Counted from the first letter of the stretch, positions 17,102 to 26,542 are shown. The stretch is 64,000 nt of DNA from Flavobacterium ginsengisoli (GCF_029625315.1 NZ_CP121110.1:1665501-1729500); one strand, 5' to 3'. Made by a program: numbers and translations. Notes: a model not told the origin generated them from the sequence alone.

Positions 17102-17647
17102 ATGATAAAAGTATTAGAAAAAGATTGGGAAATTTTACATAAAAACTTCAGAATAAGGAGAGAAGAATTGTTTCTCATTTTTCCTTACAGAGCAAATTTT
17201 GAAGAGATGAAACAGTTACTTCTGGAATCAAAAACAGATTCTGTATTCAATAATCGATTTAATGCAATATTATGGAGATTTCCAATTTCTATGTCTGATA
17301 ATGAATTTATGAAATTATTGCAATTCTTTTTATTAGAGAATTGGCATCATGATCATGAATTCATAATTAGTTCTTTTCAGGATACTTTTTATGACGATAA
17401 AGAGAACATCAAAATTTTAATGCAAGCCTTTTCTTCGCTTCCTGAGTTTTATAAATATGACGAGGCTCTTAAATATCCCTACATCCGTAAAATCATATAC
17501 GCTATTGGTGCACAACCTGAGCCATACAATATTGAAGCATTAGAAACTATTTCGCAATCTGAAGACGAAGAAATAAAAGCATTAGCATTGCATCAAATTG
17601 AAAAGAGAAAACGATTGGGCAGATGGGAAGCAGAAAATGATCAATAA
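17102..17647 (+). CDS. Hypothetical helical protein
   Basis: 181 residues, starting 2 bp after the previous stop, so probably co-translated. The sequence is mostly helical, with an ending (YNIEALETISQSEDEEIKALALHQIEKRKRLGRW) that resembles a HEAT-like repeat, as seen in several immunity-type proteins. No export signal. Family not recognised. Confidence 0.6.
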   Translation: MIKVLEKDWEILHKNFRIRREELFLIFPYRANFEEMKQLLLESKTDSVFNNRFNAILWRFPISMSDNEFMKLLQFFLLENWHHDHEFIISSFQDTFYDDKENIKILMQAFSSLPEFYKYDEALKYPYIRKIIYAIGAQPEPYNIEALETISQSEDEEIKALALHQIEKRKRLGRWEAENDQ

Positions 17648-17689
17648 TTTTTCATTAGAATTTCAATTGACCTTTTTTAGAATTAAATC

Positions 17690-18415
17690 ATGATGCAGCT
17701 CAAAAAGATTACTAGTTTAAACGACTTCAAAATAGAAAACAAAAAAATTGAATTTGTTTATAAAGGCTGGGAAGAACCTAATAGAGGTCAGGAACTTGTC
17801 TATTATGCTTTACTGATTGATGGAATAGATAAAACCAAAGAGTTGTTTTCATCAGATACAATTCGATGTGTCTTCAATAAAAAAATTGAAACAGAACATC
17901 CTACAAAAAATTTTGCATTTATTCCAAACAACGATTTTCTTTTATTGAATACTTTGGACCTTACTAAAACTAACTTAAAAGTATATTTTAGAGAAAACAG
18001 AAACACATTTCAGGACAGTTTGGTCGGAAGTTTCTTTTACCCAGAAAATCATTTATTAATCAATAAAAGAAGTTTGGTTTTGACTGATCTTAGCACTTTA
18101 GAAAGTAAAAAAATAAAGTTTAAAGAAGATATAAGTATCGAATGGGCTTTTTTGATTAATGCTACTCAAATTCAAATCATTGAGGCTTTTTCAAACAACT
18201 GTTTTGTTTATGATTTAAAAGAAGAGAAAATTATTATGAAAAGAAATATTGTGAATGGATCTCTTTATCCTAATATCTTTAGATGGATTTACAGAGGACA
18301 AGAATACCAATCCAATCAATTACAAATGGAACTGATTCAAAAAAAGAGGATAAATCTATTAGTACTTATTTCAAAAATGAATGATATATTAGACAAAATA
18401 ACATTTCATTACTGA
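17690..18415 (+). CDS. Hypothetical protein, C-terminus possibly frameshifted
   Basis: 241 residues from ATG 17690 as read. Residues 1-210 look like a beta-rich soluble protein (FVYKGWEEPNRGQELVYYALLIDG, FAFIPNNDFLLLNTLDL, WAFLINATQIQIIEAF). After the A7 run at about 18342 the frame reads oddly. Adding one A would give IQKKEDKSISTYFKNE and a stop. Bases 18419-18495 in the same alternative frame also look coding (NNISLLKIDEELL, ending IEFGIVG). The true C-terminus is therefore uncertain. Family not recognised. Confidence 0.5.
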   Translation: MMQLKKITSLNDFKIENKKIEFVYKGWEEPNRGQELVYYALLIDGIDKTKELFSSDTIRCVFNKKIETEHPTKNFAFIPNNDFLLLNTLDLTKTNLKVYFRENRNTFQDSLVGSFFYPENHLLINKRSLVLTDLSTLESKKIKFKEDISIEWAFLINATQIQIIEAFSNNCFVYDLKEEKIIMKRNIVNGSLYPNIFRWIYRGQEYQSNQLQMELIQKKRINLLVLISKMNDILDKITFHY

Positions 18416-18506
18416 AAATAGATGAAGAATTATTAAAAAAGGACGGATTGTGGACGTCATTAATAGAAGATATTGAGTTTGGTATTGTTGGCTAAAAAAT
18501 CAAATA

Positions 18507-19004
18507 ATGGGAATATATGCGCATATAATTAAAGATTGGCAGAAACATGATCCTGAAAAAGTTTTTATGGACGCAACAAAAGTGTGTTACACTATAAATG
18601 CAATGTTCAATTTTGGCAATGTAAAGATGTTTTTTCCTGATGGAAAACTAAAACACACCTCTGTAGGCATAATTGATGATAAAGTTTCAAGCTCGAAGGC
18701 CAATGAAAATCAATTTATATTTAATATTCAAGGTGTTAATGATGAAGATATCGAACTTGGATTAGACAAAGATCTCGATTATTTAGTGCCTAATAAAAGA
18801 TTATGCAGTCTTGCTTATATTGAAAAAGTAAGAGACAGTAATACAGAATTGATTTTCCGTTTTGCTTATGAATATCTAAAATTAAATCAAGACGAATATT
18901 TTTGGTTCGAATGGGATTATGCTTTTAGTTGGAACGATATGATAAAGCTTAAAAAACTTCCTTTCAATAAAAATTGGTGCTTTATAAATCCTGATACTCT
19001 TTGA
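18507..19004 (+). CDS. Hypothetical protein (immunity-like cargo)
   Basis: 165 residues, soluble, acidic and aromatic (YFWFEWDYAFSWNDMIKLKKLPFNKNW at the end). ATG 18507 follows the previous unit by a short gap. No recognisable motif. Part of the same-strand run of small genes. Confidence 0.55.
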   Translation: MGIYAHIIKDWQKHDPEKVFMDATKVCYTINAMFNFGNVKMFFPDGKLKHTSVGIIDDKVSSSKANENQFIFNIQGVNDEDIELGLDKDLDYLVPNKRLCSLAYIEKVRDSNTELIFRFAYEYLKLNQDEYFWFEWDYAFSWNDMIKLKKLPFNKNWCFINPDTL

Positions 19005-19037
19005 TTTAAATTGTATCTTAACAAACACAGAATTATA

Positions 19038-19340
19038 ATGGCACTAAATAATATTGAATTTGAACAATTTAAACAAACTCTGAAAAAAGCAAGTGAGGAG
19101 TTGGGAACAAAAGAAATAGTATATTTTTCTGAATGGGCTTATTTTCTTCCAAGTCACACGCTTAAAATGAACGAGGTATCTCTTCCTGAAAAATATGATA
19201 TTCCAACTGCCTGGGACGGCTTTGGAATTGATGATCTTGATAAATTAGAAAAAATCGGATTTCTAGTAAAGACCTTTGAATGGGAAGAAGAGTCGTTTAC
19301 GTTCGAAAAAATTATAAAATACCTCATCATAGCACAATGA
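19038..19340 (+). CDS. Hypothetical small protein
   Basis: 100 residues from ATG 19038; a TTG at 19011 is further upstream but poor. Acidic (EIVYFSEWAYFLPSHTL, IPTAWDGFGIDDLDKLEKIGF). Overlaps the next gene by 4 bp (CACAATGA), which indicates translational coupling. Family unknown. Confidence 0.55.
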   Translation: MALNNIEFEQFKQTLKKASEELGTKEIVYFSEWAYFLPSHTLKMNEVSLPEKYDIPTAWDGFGIDDLDKLEKIGFLVKTFEWEEESFTFEKIIKYLIIAQ

Positions 19341-19737
19341 ATTTTAAAAACGAATTAGAAAACTTCAAGTATCTTTTTTTGACGGTTTAAAATTGCATAA
19401 AGTAAACGATCAATATAATGATTGGTTAAGTTCTGATGATTATGCTATTTGGAGTAATTCGTATGTCGAATTAAATAATAAAAGAATTTATCTTATTCAG
19501 GAAAATGTGAAGGTATTATCTAGCTTAAGATTCTATACTAAGGAAGAGCTCGAATTATTATCTTCAAAATACAATTTTCAAATAAAAGAAAAAGATGGTG
19601 TTTATTATGCTTTTACAGAAACTCAAAATTTGAGACAATTTGAAATTTCAGAAAACGATGATCTAATTGTTATTTACTGCACTCATGGAAGTTATGGCCC
19701 TGAAAGCATTTTTATTTATGGTGTTTACGAAAAATAG
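19337..19737 (+). CDS. Hypothetical small protein, frameshifted
   Basis: The gene starts at ATG 19337 (MNFKNELENFKYLF) and loses frame in the T7 run at 19374-19380. One more T gives KYLFFDGLKLHKVNDQ and a continuous frame to 19737, for 133 residues. YCTHGSYGPESIFIYGVYE near the end is the clearest feature. Function unknown. Either the homopolymer is one base short or the gene is inactive. Confidence 0.6.
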
Positions 19738-19809
19738 AAAACATCTTATGCATTTTATTTGAACTCATTTTAAACTAAACTTAAATAGCTTAAAAAATCA
19801 CATTTCGAT

Positions 19810-19817
19810 TATATTTG
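19810..19817 (+). promoter_or_regulatory. -7 element TATATTTG of the lipoprotein gene at 19848
   Basis: TATATTTG matches TAnnTTTG 30 bp before the ATG, as in the related unit at 16395. Confidence 0.55.
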
Positions 19818-19847
19818 CAACACCTCAAATTTAAATTAAAATTAAAA

Positions 19848-20051
19848 ATGCAAACATCAAAAATTACCCGAATTGCTGTCGTAGCACTCGTTCTTTTGTT
19901 CTTGGTATTGAGTATAATTAGCTGCAGTACACATACTCAAACTTATACACCTGCGCCATCTGGCAAAAAAATACCACCAGGACAAGCTAAAAAAATGAAT
20001 GGAGATAAAAGTGCCAAAGCTTATGCTCCAGGACAGCAGAAAAAGAGATAA
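19848..20051 (+). CDS. Small lipoprotein with PGQ-K repeats
   Basis: 67 residues. MQTSKITRIAVVALVLLF is the signal and LSIISC the lipobox, with the cysteine at residue 26. A basic tail follows with two copies of a PGQ-x-K-K motif (PPGQAKKMNGDKSAK and APGQQKKR). Very similar tiny proteins in this group are sometimes labelled quinol oxidase subunit 4, a label I do not trust. Own TAnnTTTG box and terminator. A truncated relative lies at 16438. Confidence 0.7.
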   Translation: MQTSKITRIAVVALVLLFLVLSIISCSTHTQTYTPAPSGKKIPPGQAKKMNGDKSAKAYAPGQQKKR

Positions 20052-20057
20052 AAACAG

Positions 20058-20084
20058 ACCTTCTGAATTTCAGAAGGTTTTTTT
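20058..20084 (+). terminator. Terminator of the small lipoprotein gene
   Basis: ACCTTCTGAA pairs with TTCAGAAGGT, followed by T7. Confidence 0.9.
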
Positions 20085-20112
20085 ATATGAAAATAATTTT
20101 AACTTAGCATTA

Positions 20113-20619
20113 ATGAGAAAACTGTTAGCCTACATTACATTAGTCTTTGCTATTGGTGGATTAATTTCTGAATTAACACATAATTTCAGGGATCTCAAAT
20201 TAATATATTATAATTTGGATCCAGCCAAATATTATGAAGAAGATAAATTATACATTTATAAGATAGAGAATAATAATTCTTCCAATTCTAGCGGATCTAA
20301 TTCTTGGTATTATGGTGTTTTAGAAAAGCAAAAAATAAATGAAAATATATACTATTCTAGTTCTTATTTAATGGAAAATACCCTATTAGATAAAAAGGGA
20401 CAATATTTAAAAGTGTGGTATTGCAAAAATGCAAACAAAACTATATTACGAGACACAAATAAACTACAACCTACAATTTATGTTAATGGCATAATTATTT
20501 ACATACTGATTTTACTTATAATTCCATGTATGATCTCTGTGCTAAAAAAAAAAGTAAAAATTAATTTTTTCACTCTTGCTTCTGTTTTTTCAATAGCGAA
20601 ATTCTCAAAACGAAAATGA
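20113..20619 (+). CDS. Hypothetical protein with two membrane helices
   Basis: 168 residues from ATG 20113; an earlier ATG at 19999 would overlap the lipoprotein gene. An N-terminal membrane helix (LLAYITLVFAIGGLISEL) is followed by an external or periplasmic Asn/Ser-rich domain (ENNNSSNSSGSNSWYYGVLEKQ). A second helix lies near the end (GIIIYILILLIIPCMISVL) with a basic tail. No family recognised. Last gene of the small-gene run. Confidence 0.55.
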   Translation: MRKLLAYITLVFAIGGLISELTHNFRDLKLIYYNLDPAKYYEEDKLYIYKIENNNSSNSSGSNSWYYGVLEKQKINENIYYSSSYLMENTLLDKKGQYLKVWYCKNANKTILRDTNKLQPTIYVNGIIIYILILLIIPCMISVLKKKVKINFFTLASVFSIAKFSKRK

Positions 20620-20664
20620 AGGTACTTCATTAACTATAACAAGATATTTATGCAAACGTGATGA

Positions 20665-21561
20665 TTATTTTTTAGAACCATTTGTAACTTTAATCAAATA
20701 CGTTCCTTCGGGTAAATCAGTGATATTTGAGCCGTTTGAATCCATTATTTTTCTTCCCTGAGAAAAAACCTCAATATTCTTCCCTCCTCTAGTGTCTATA
20801 GATGAAACAGCAACAGGAGACGTAGTTTTTGCAGAAGCACTACCAGTCTTTTTCACAGCACTCGAAACTGGCATTGTTTCAGTTACAGGAGGCGTCGCTG
20901 CAGAAGCTTTAGAACTATTATAGGCTTCCAAAACCTGTTCGTCTGTCATGGCTACACTATACAATCTTAAATCATCAATATCTGCATTAATGCTTGTTGA
21001 GGTATTTAATCTCCCAAGATTCAAAATATATCCTTTTGCCGAGCGTTGAATTCCTTCAACAGATTTTAATAGCTCACCGTTTCGGTAAATTTTCGAAACA
21101 TTTCCGTCATATGTAATACTATAAAAATACCAAGTTTCTTTTGCTAATGGCACCGAAACGACAATATTATTTGTATCTCCCCAACCAACCAGACTCACAT
21201 CTGAATTACCAGAAACTACAGGTTGCTGTATTAACCCAAAATATTGTCCATTTGCCGCTGTACCATACCCAAAAATATAATGAGGAATATTTACTGCATT
21301 AAATTTTACCCAAACCGACATTGTTTTTGGTTTATTATCCTGAGGAAGATCTCCTACTACTGTTTGATAAGCTTTATTTGTAAGTCGTAAAGCACTTTTA
21401 GGACTTCCCATTCTATCATTTACAAAAAGCGGTGCTCCTAAGAATGAAATAGTATTATCGGTACTGTATAAATTTCCGTTGAAATTAAACTCTTGCACCG
21501 GATTTTGTGCATTCGCAGTTAAAAAATTTACAAACATTAAAGTGAGTAATATTTTTTTCAT
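20665..21561 (-). CDS. Exported LamG-domain protein with T9SS-like C-terminus, copy A
   Basis: 298 residues from the ATG at 21561, which gives the signal peptide MKKILLTLMFVNFLTANAQ; longer frames upstream lack one. Residues 20-225 form a LamG/concanavalin-like domain (MSVWVKFNAVNIPHYIFGYG, WYFYSITYDGNVSKIYRNGELL, ADIDDLRLYSVAMTDEQVLEAY). A Pro/Ser/Thr linker follows. The last 40 residues (IEVFSQGRKIMDSN...LPEGTYLIKV) resemble a type A type-IX secretion sorting domain, so surface delivery is likely. Close paralogue of 22031-22930. Confidence 0.75.
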   Translation of the reverse strand: MKKILLTLMFVNFLTANAQNPVQEFNFNGNLYSTDNTISFLGAPLFVNDRMGSPKSALRLTNKAYQTVVGDLPQDNKPKTMSVWVKFNAVNIPHYIFGYGTAANGQYFGLIQQPVVSGNSDVSLVGWGDTNNIVVSVPLAKETWYFYSITYDGNVSKIYRNGELLKSVEGIQRSAKGYILNLGRLNTSTSINADIDDLRLYSVAMTDEQVLEAYNSSKASAATPPVTETMPVSSAVKKTGSASAKTTSPVAVSSIDTRGGKNIEVFSQGRKIMDSNGSNITDLPEGTYLIKVTNGSKK

Positions 21562-22030
21562 AGTCGTAGCTTTTATCAGAATAGTTTTTAAGGCAAATAG
21601 TAAGTACTTGTAAAATCTAAATGTTTTGATTTCACTAGTTTGAAACTTTAGTTTATTATTTTTACAAATTTTGTTAAAACTATAATTAAAATTCAGCATA
21701 TCCAAACAATTCCTACATACAAATATATAATTCTCACAAAAACACTTTTAAATTTCAAACAGGATATGCTTTTAGAATATTTCATGTTTAAGCCAGTTCA
21801 AATTTTTCTGTAGATACCAAATATGACTTGTCATTGAACTTTTTTCATTGAACTGTCATTTGTTTAAAATTATGATAATAAGCAAAAAAAAGTAGCTTTT
21901 AAAGATGAGTATGTTTTCCATTAAAAAAAGCCTTCTGAACACAGAAAGCCTTTCTTACTATTCCAAAAACCCAATTGCTTGCGCAATAAAAAACTAACTA
22001 ACATTTAAAAATAAAGTAAAAAACTATTTA
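21562..22030. other. AT-rich spacer between the LamG paralogues
   Basis: 469 bp. It contains upstream sequence of copy A and, at 21923-21953, the terminator of copy B. I see no further gene or strong motif. Confidence 0.5.
21923..21953 (-). terminator. Terminator of LamG copy B
   Basis: On the - strand GCTTTCTG pairs (one G-T) with CAGAAGGC, then T7. It sits about 80 bp past the stop of the gene at 22031. Confidence 0.75.
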
Positions 22031-22930
22031 TTATTTTGAAGTAATTTTTTTTGACGGAGTACTGGTAATTTTTAATAAATAAGTTCCTTCTGGAAGATCG
22101 CTAATATTAGCTGCATTACTTCCTGCAATTTTTTGTCCTTGCGAGTATACTTCAACTGTCTTGATTGCCCCATTAATATCGCTTGAAGTAATAATCGTTT
22201 CATTACCTGCTTTTGTTTTTACGGCAGGTTTTATCGTTTTAACTTCTGTAGGTTTTACAACCAATAAATTAACCGCTTTTTCATTCTCATACAATTCTTT
22301 TACTTGATCTGGAGATAATGCTACATTATAAATCTTTAAATCGTCTATATCTGCATTGATGCCTATCATAGTATTAATTTCACCTAATCTGAAAATATTA
22401 CCATTAGTAGATCTTGTCATGCCCTCTAGATACTTCAATAATTTACCATCGCGATACATCTTAGAAGTAGCTCCTTCATAAGTAATAGTGTAATTGTACC
22501 AAACGCTCTTTTCAAGAGGTGTAGATACTATAATATCATTAGAAGCGCCCCAAGCCGCCAAACTCAAATCTGAGTTAGAAGTTGTTGTACCTTGCTGTAA
22601 TAAGCCACAATATTGTGCATTAAAAGCATTTCCGTAACCCCAAATATAATTTGCGTTTGAAATATCATTGAATTTTACCCAAATACTAATTGTTCTAGCA
22701 CTTTTTCCTTGAGGAAGATTATCAATTACAGCTTCCAAAGCTTTATTATTTAATCGTTGAGCTCCTTTTATAACTCCTGCTCTATCAGTCACAAAATTAT
22801 CTGAACCAATAAATGAAGTTGTATTTGCGGTATTGTTTAAAGTGCCATTAAAGTTAAATTCCTGAATCGGTGTTTGAGCATTCACATTCAAATAACTTAC
22901 AAACAACACTGTTAGTAGTAATTTTTTCAT
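22031..22930 (-). CDS. Exported LamG-domain protein with T9SS-like C-terminus, copy B
   Basis: 299 residues with the same plan as copy A. Signal peptide MKKLLLTVLFVSYLNVNAQ, LamG domain (ISIWVKFNDISNANYIWGYG, YNYTITYEGATSKMYRDGKLL, ADIDDLKIYNVALSPDQVKELYE), a Lys/Thr linker, and the tail VEVYSQGQKIAGSN...LPEGTYLLKI. The two genes are tandem, same strand, each with its own signals, so they arose by duplication. LamG domains bind or cap carbohydrates and proteins; the ligand is unknown. Confidence 0.75.
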   Translation of the reverse strand: MKKLLLTVLFVSYLNVNAQTPIQEFNFNGTLNNTANTTSFIGSDNFVTDRAGVIKGAQRLNNKALEAVIDNLPQGKSARTISIWVKFNDISNANYIWGYGNAFNAQYCGLLQQGTTTSNSDLSLAAWGASNDIIVSTPLEKSVWYNYTITYEGATSKMYRDGKLLKYLEGMTRSTNGNIFRLGEINTMIGINADIDDLKIYNVALSPDQVKELYENEKAVNLLVVKPTEVKTIKPAVKTKAGNETIITSSDINGAIKTVEVYSQGQKIAGSNAANISDLPEGTYLLKITSTPSKKITSK

Positions 22931-23228
22931 AATAGTAGATTTTAGGGATTAAACAACTAGGTTATTTTAATACCGCTAAACTATATTATTACCATATGGA
23001 GCTAAAATATTTCCGACAACTTACCTAAATACTCGTTAAAATAACGTTTTTTATGCATTTTGTAGACGAAAAGCATTTTTTAAAATTCATAAATACTCCT
23101 AAAAAAATAAAATAAAATCATTACAACCACTAATTTCTTACGTATAAATACGGTATTTTTAATAAAATTAAAAAATTTAACTTTTAAAACAAAGCTCTTA
23201 AATACAATGAAAAAAAATGGATATAAAA

Positions 23229-23262
23229 AAAACTCCATTCGTAAATTTCGAATGGAGTTTCT
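23229..23262 (-). terminator. Terminator of the cysteine synthase-like gene
   Basis: AAACTCCATTCG pairs with CGAATGGAGTTT over a 7-base loop, with T-rich flank on the - strand, 20 bp past the stop. Confidence 0.85.
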
Positions 23263-23282
23263 ATATTTTGAAAAGTATTATA

Positions 23283-24323
23283 TTACTTTACGAATTCAAT
23301 TTTTTGTGCTTCTTCTTCATTAACACTATCAAAGAAACCTTGCTCGTTCATCCAGTCATCGCTGAATACTTTACTCATGTAACGAGAACCATGATCTGGG
23401 AAAATAGCAATAATATTACTGTCTTTTGTAAATTCGCCTTCTTCTGCATATTGTTTAATAGCTTGCATTACTGCTCCAGAAGTATATCCAACAAATAAAC
23501 CTTCTTTTCTAGTGATTTCTCTCGCTGAGTGAGCACTTTCTTCGTCGGTTACTTTCATGAATTTATCAATAATATCAAAATCTGTAGCAGAAGGGATTAA
23601 GTTTTTACCAAGACCTTCTATACGATAAGGATAAATTTCTTTGCTATCGAATTCTTTTGTCTCATGGTATTTTTTCAATACAGATCCAAAAGCATCAACT
23701 CCTAAGATTCTAATATTTGGATTTTTTTCTTTTAAGAATTTTGCAGTTCCAGAGATAGTTCCTCCTGTTCCGCTGCAAGCAACTAAGTGCGTAATTTGTC
23801 CTTTTGTTTGTTCCCAAATCTCTGGACCTGTAGTGTTGTAGTGAGCATCAATATTTAACTGGTTGAAATATTGATTAATGTAGACTGAGCCTTTTGTCTC
23901 TTCATGCAAACGTTTTGCTACATTATAATAAGATCTTTCATCATCTGCTGAAACGTGAGCCGGACACACATACACTTTGGCGCCTAAACTTCTCAACATG
24001 TCAATTTTATCTTTAGATGATTTTGAGCTCACAGCCAAAATACAATTGTAACCTTTAATAATGCTTACCATTGCTAAACTAAATCCTGTATTACCAGATG
24101 TTGTTTCGATAATGGTATCTCCTGGAGATAGAATTCCTTTTCTTTCGGCTTCTTCAATAATATATAGTGCTATTCTATCTTTTGAGGAATGACCTGGGTT
24201 GAAAGCTTCTACCTTTGCGTAGAAATTTCCTTCTAACTCTTCGGTAATTTTATTTAGCTTAATAAGAGGGGTGTTTCCTATTAATTCTAAAACATTATTA
24301 TAAGCAGTTATTTCTTCTTTCAT
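23283..24323 (-). CDS. PLP-dependent cysteine synthase / cystathionine beta-synthase-like enzyme
   Basis: 346 residues from ATG 24323 ([20 protein letters not shown]); six residues further upstream are possible. Fold-type II PLP enzyme: [15 protein letters not shown] carries the PLP lysine, [10 protein letters not shown] binds the substrate carboxylate, and [10 protein letters not shown] holds the PLP phosphate. The sequence [12 protein letters not shown] and the length without CBS regulatory domains fit a CBS-like catalytic core as well as O-acetylserine sulfhydrylase. It therefore makes cysteine or cystathionine. A TAAATTTG box is at 24373-24380 on the - strand. Confidence 0.85.
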   Translation of the reverse strand: MKEEITAYNNVLELIGNTPLIKLNKITEELEGNFYAKVEAFNPGHSSKDRIALYIIEEAERKGILSPGDTIIETTSGNTGFSLAMVSIIKGYNCILAVSSKSSKDKIDMLRSLGAKVYVCPAHVSADDERSYYNVAKRLHEETKGSVYINQYFNQLNIDAHYNTTGPEIWEQTKGQITHLVACSGTGGTISGTAKFLKEKNPNIRILGVDAFGSVLKKYHETKEFDSKEIYPYRIEGLGKNLIPSATDFDIIDKFMKVTDEESAHSAREITRKEGLFVGYTSGAVMQAIKQYAEEGEFTKDSNIIAIFPDHGSRYMSKVFSDDWMNEQGFFDSVNEEEAQKIEFVK

Positions 24324-24372
24324 AAAAAAATAGTTAATCAAAGGTCTTTTTTAAATTAACCTTGATAGGTTG

Positions 24373-24380
24373 CAAATTTA
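24373..24380 (-). promoter_or_regulatory. -7 element TAAATTTG of the cysteine synthase-like gene
   Basis: On the - strand TAAATTTG fits TAnnTTTG about 50 bp upstream of the chosen start. No good -33 TTG was found. Confidence 0.45.
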
Positions 24381-24395
24381 ACAAAAAATTTCTAA

Positions 24396-26456
24396 TTAGC
24401 TTTTAATTTTTTCTAAATCTAATAAAAAACTAAATTCTTTTGCTAAGTCTTTTAAAGCTTCAAAACGTCCTGAAGCCCCGCCATGACCTGCATCCATGTT
24501 TGTATCTAAAAACAAAAGTTTATTATTTGTTTTTAAATCTCGCAATTTTGCTACCCATTTAGCTGGCTCCCAATATTGTACCTGCGAATCGTGCAGACCA
24601 GTAGATACATACATGTTTGGATATTCCTGTGCTTTTACGTTATCATAAGGCGAATACGATAACATATAATCGTAATATTTTTTATTGTTTGGGTTCCCCC
24701 ATTCGTCATATTCTCCAGTTGTAAGCGGAATACTGTCATCCAACATCGTGGTAATTACGTCTACAAAAGGCACCTGAGCGATAACGCCATTATACAATTC
24801 AGGAGCTTCATTTACAATCACTCCCATTAAAAGTCCTCCAGCAGATCCTCCCTCCGCATAAAGATGCTCTGGAGAAGTATACTTTTGGTCAATTACAAAT
24901 TTAGAGCAATCGATGAAATCTGTAAAGGTATTTTTCTTTTTTAACAGTTTTCCATCTTCATACCATTGTCTTCCTAGATCCTCTCCTCCTCTAATATGGG
25001 CGATTGCGTAAACAAATCCGCGATCTAAGAGCGATAATCTTGTCGAAGAAAAATAAGTATCCATTGTAATTCCGTACGAACCATATGCGTATAATAACAA
25101 AGGATTTTTACCATTTTTCTCTAATCCCTTTCTATAAACCATAGAAATAGGCACTTTTACGCCATCTCTTGCTGTTGCCCAAACTCGTTCTTCTACATAA
25201 TTGTTTTTATCAAACTTTCCGCCCAAAACCTCTTGCTCTTTTAATATTTCTTTGGTTTTAGTCTTCATATTAAAATCAATTACAGAGGAAGGTGTTGCCA
25301 ATGATTGGTAACTGTAACGTAAAATATCGGTATCAAAATCAACATTTGTTGTTGTGTACGCATTATACGTTTCACTGCCAAAAGGAAGATAATAATCTGG
25401 CTCATCATTCCAAGGCATAATTCTAATATGATTTAATCCGTTTGAGCGCTCTTCAATAACTAAATAGTTTTTAAAAATCTCAATATCTTCCAACAAAACA
25501 TCTTCTCTGTGCGGAATAAGATCTACCCAATTTTTCTTTCCTGTCTTGTCTTCTGGCGTTTTCATTAACTTAAAATTCGTCGCCTTGTCTTTATTGGTTA
25601 AAATATAAAATGAATCTTCATAATGAGAAATACTATATTCTAATCCGCGAACACGTGGCTGAAAAACAGCAAATTCTCCATCTGGATTATTAGAATTCAG
25701 AATTCTATATTCGGTAGTTAATGTACTTCCAGAACCAATAACAATATATTTTCTTGATTTTTCTTTACTGATCGATACATTAAAAGTGTCATCTGTTTCA
25801 TCATAAACCAAAACATCATTTTCTGAACTGGTATTTAATTTATGTCTAAAAACTTTATCTGCTCTTAATGTCACTTCATCCTGTCTCACATAAAATATAG
25901 TATTGTTATCGTTTGCCCAAACAGAAGCTCCCGTAACATTTTCTATTTTATCAGCCAAAATTTCTCCGGTTTCTAAGTTTTTAATCTGAATAGTGTAAAT
26001 TCTTCTTCCTACAATATCTACTCCAAAGCTGGCAAATTTATTATCTGGACTAATGCTTAAACCTCCTAATTTAAAATAAGCATGTCCTTTTGCCATTTCA
26101 TTACAGTTAAAAAGGATTTCTTCTTCAGCAGAAAGACTTCCTTTTTTTCTTGCAAAAATTGGATAATCCTGACCCGTTTCAAAACGTGTAATATAAAAAT
26201 AGCCATTGTAGAAATAAGGAACAGAAGAGTCATCTTCCTTAATTCTCCCTTTCATTTCTTCAAATAGACTATCTTTTAAATTTTGTGTATGAGAAGTCAT
26301 GCTTTCGTAATAAGCATTCTCCTTATTTAAGTAATCGATAACCTCAGAATCTTCTCTGTTGTTAAGCCAGAAATAGTTGTCAATTCTGGTTTCTTTATGT
26401 TTTTTTAATGTCTTTGGTATTATTTTAGCCTTTGGGGCCGATATATCATTTTGCAT
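24396..26456 (-). CDS. S9 family peptidase, oligopeptidase B type
   Basis: 686 residues, full length for oligopeptidase B, without a signal peptide. The N-terminal propeller begins PKAKIIPKTLKKHKETRIDNYFWL. The alpha/beta-hydrolase C-terminal half has PLLLYAYGSYG, RGGEDLGRQWYEDGK, YAEGGSAGGLLMG (nucleophile serine), STGLHDSQVQYWEPAKW (aspartate) and MDAGHGGASGR (histidine). Cleaves short peptides after basic residues. Stop codon only about 70 bp upstream of the next gene start; separate promoter likely (TATTTTTG at about 26489-26496). Confidence 0.92.
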   Translation of the reverse strand: MQNDISAPKAKIIPKTLKKHKETRIDNYFWLNNREDSEVIDYLNKENAYYESMTSHTQNLKDSLFEEMKGRIKEDDSSVPYFYNGYFYITRFETGQDYPIFARKKGSLSAEEEILFNCNEMAKGHAYFKLGGLSISPDNKFASFGVDIVGRRIYTIQIKNLETGEILADKIENVTGASVWANDNNTIFYVRQDEVTLRADKVFRHKLNTSSENDVLVYDETDDTFNVSISKEKSRKYIVIGSGSTLTTEYRILNSNNPDGEFAVFQPRVRGLEYSISHYEDSFYILTNKDKATNFKLMKTPEDKTGKKNWVDLIPHREDVLLEDIEIFKNYLVIEERSNGLNHIRIMPWNDEPDYYLPFGSETYNAYTTTNVDFDTDILRYSYQSLATPSSVIDFNMKTKTKEILKEQEVLGGKFDKNNYVEERVWATARDGVKVPISMVYRKGLEKNGKNPLLLYAYGSYGITMDTYFSSTRLSLLDRGFVYAIAHIRGGEDLGRQWYEDGKLLKKKNTFTDFIDCSKFVIDQKYTSPEHLYAEGGSAGGLLMGVIVNEAPELYNGVIAQVPFVDVITTMLDDSIPLTTGEYDEWGNPNNKKYYDYMLSYSPYDNVKAQEYPNMYVSTGLHDSQVQYWEPAKWVAKLRDLKTNNKLLFLDTNMDAGHGGASGRFEALKDLAKEFSFLLDLEKIKS

Positions 26457-26542
26457 TTATTAAGCATTAATTTTTAAATATGAAGACGCAAAAATAGCAC
26501 AAACCCAACAGAAGAGAATTAATTTTTTCTTAAATTATTCTA

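Noticed and set aside
26082-26267. Small + strand ORF inside the S9 peptidase gene
   Set aside because: Shadow frame of a conserved protease with no independent signals.
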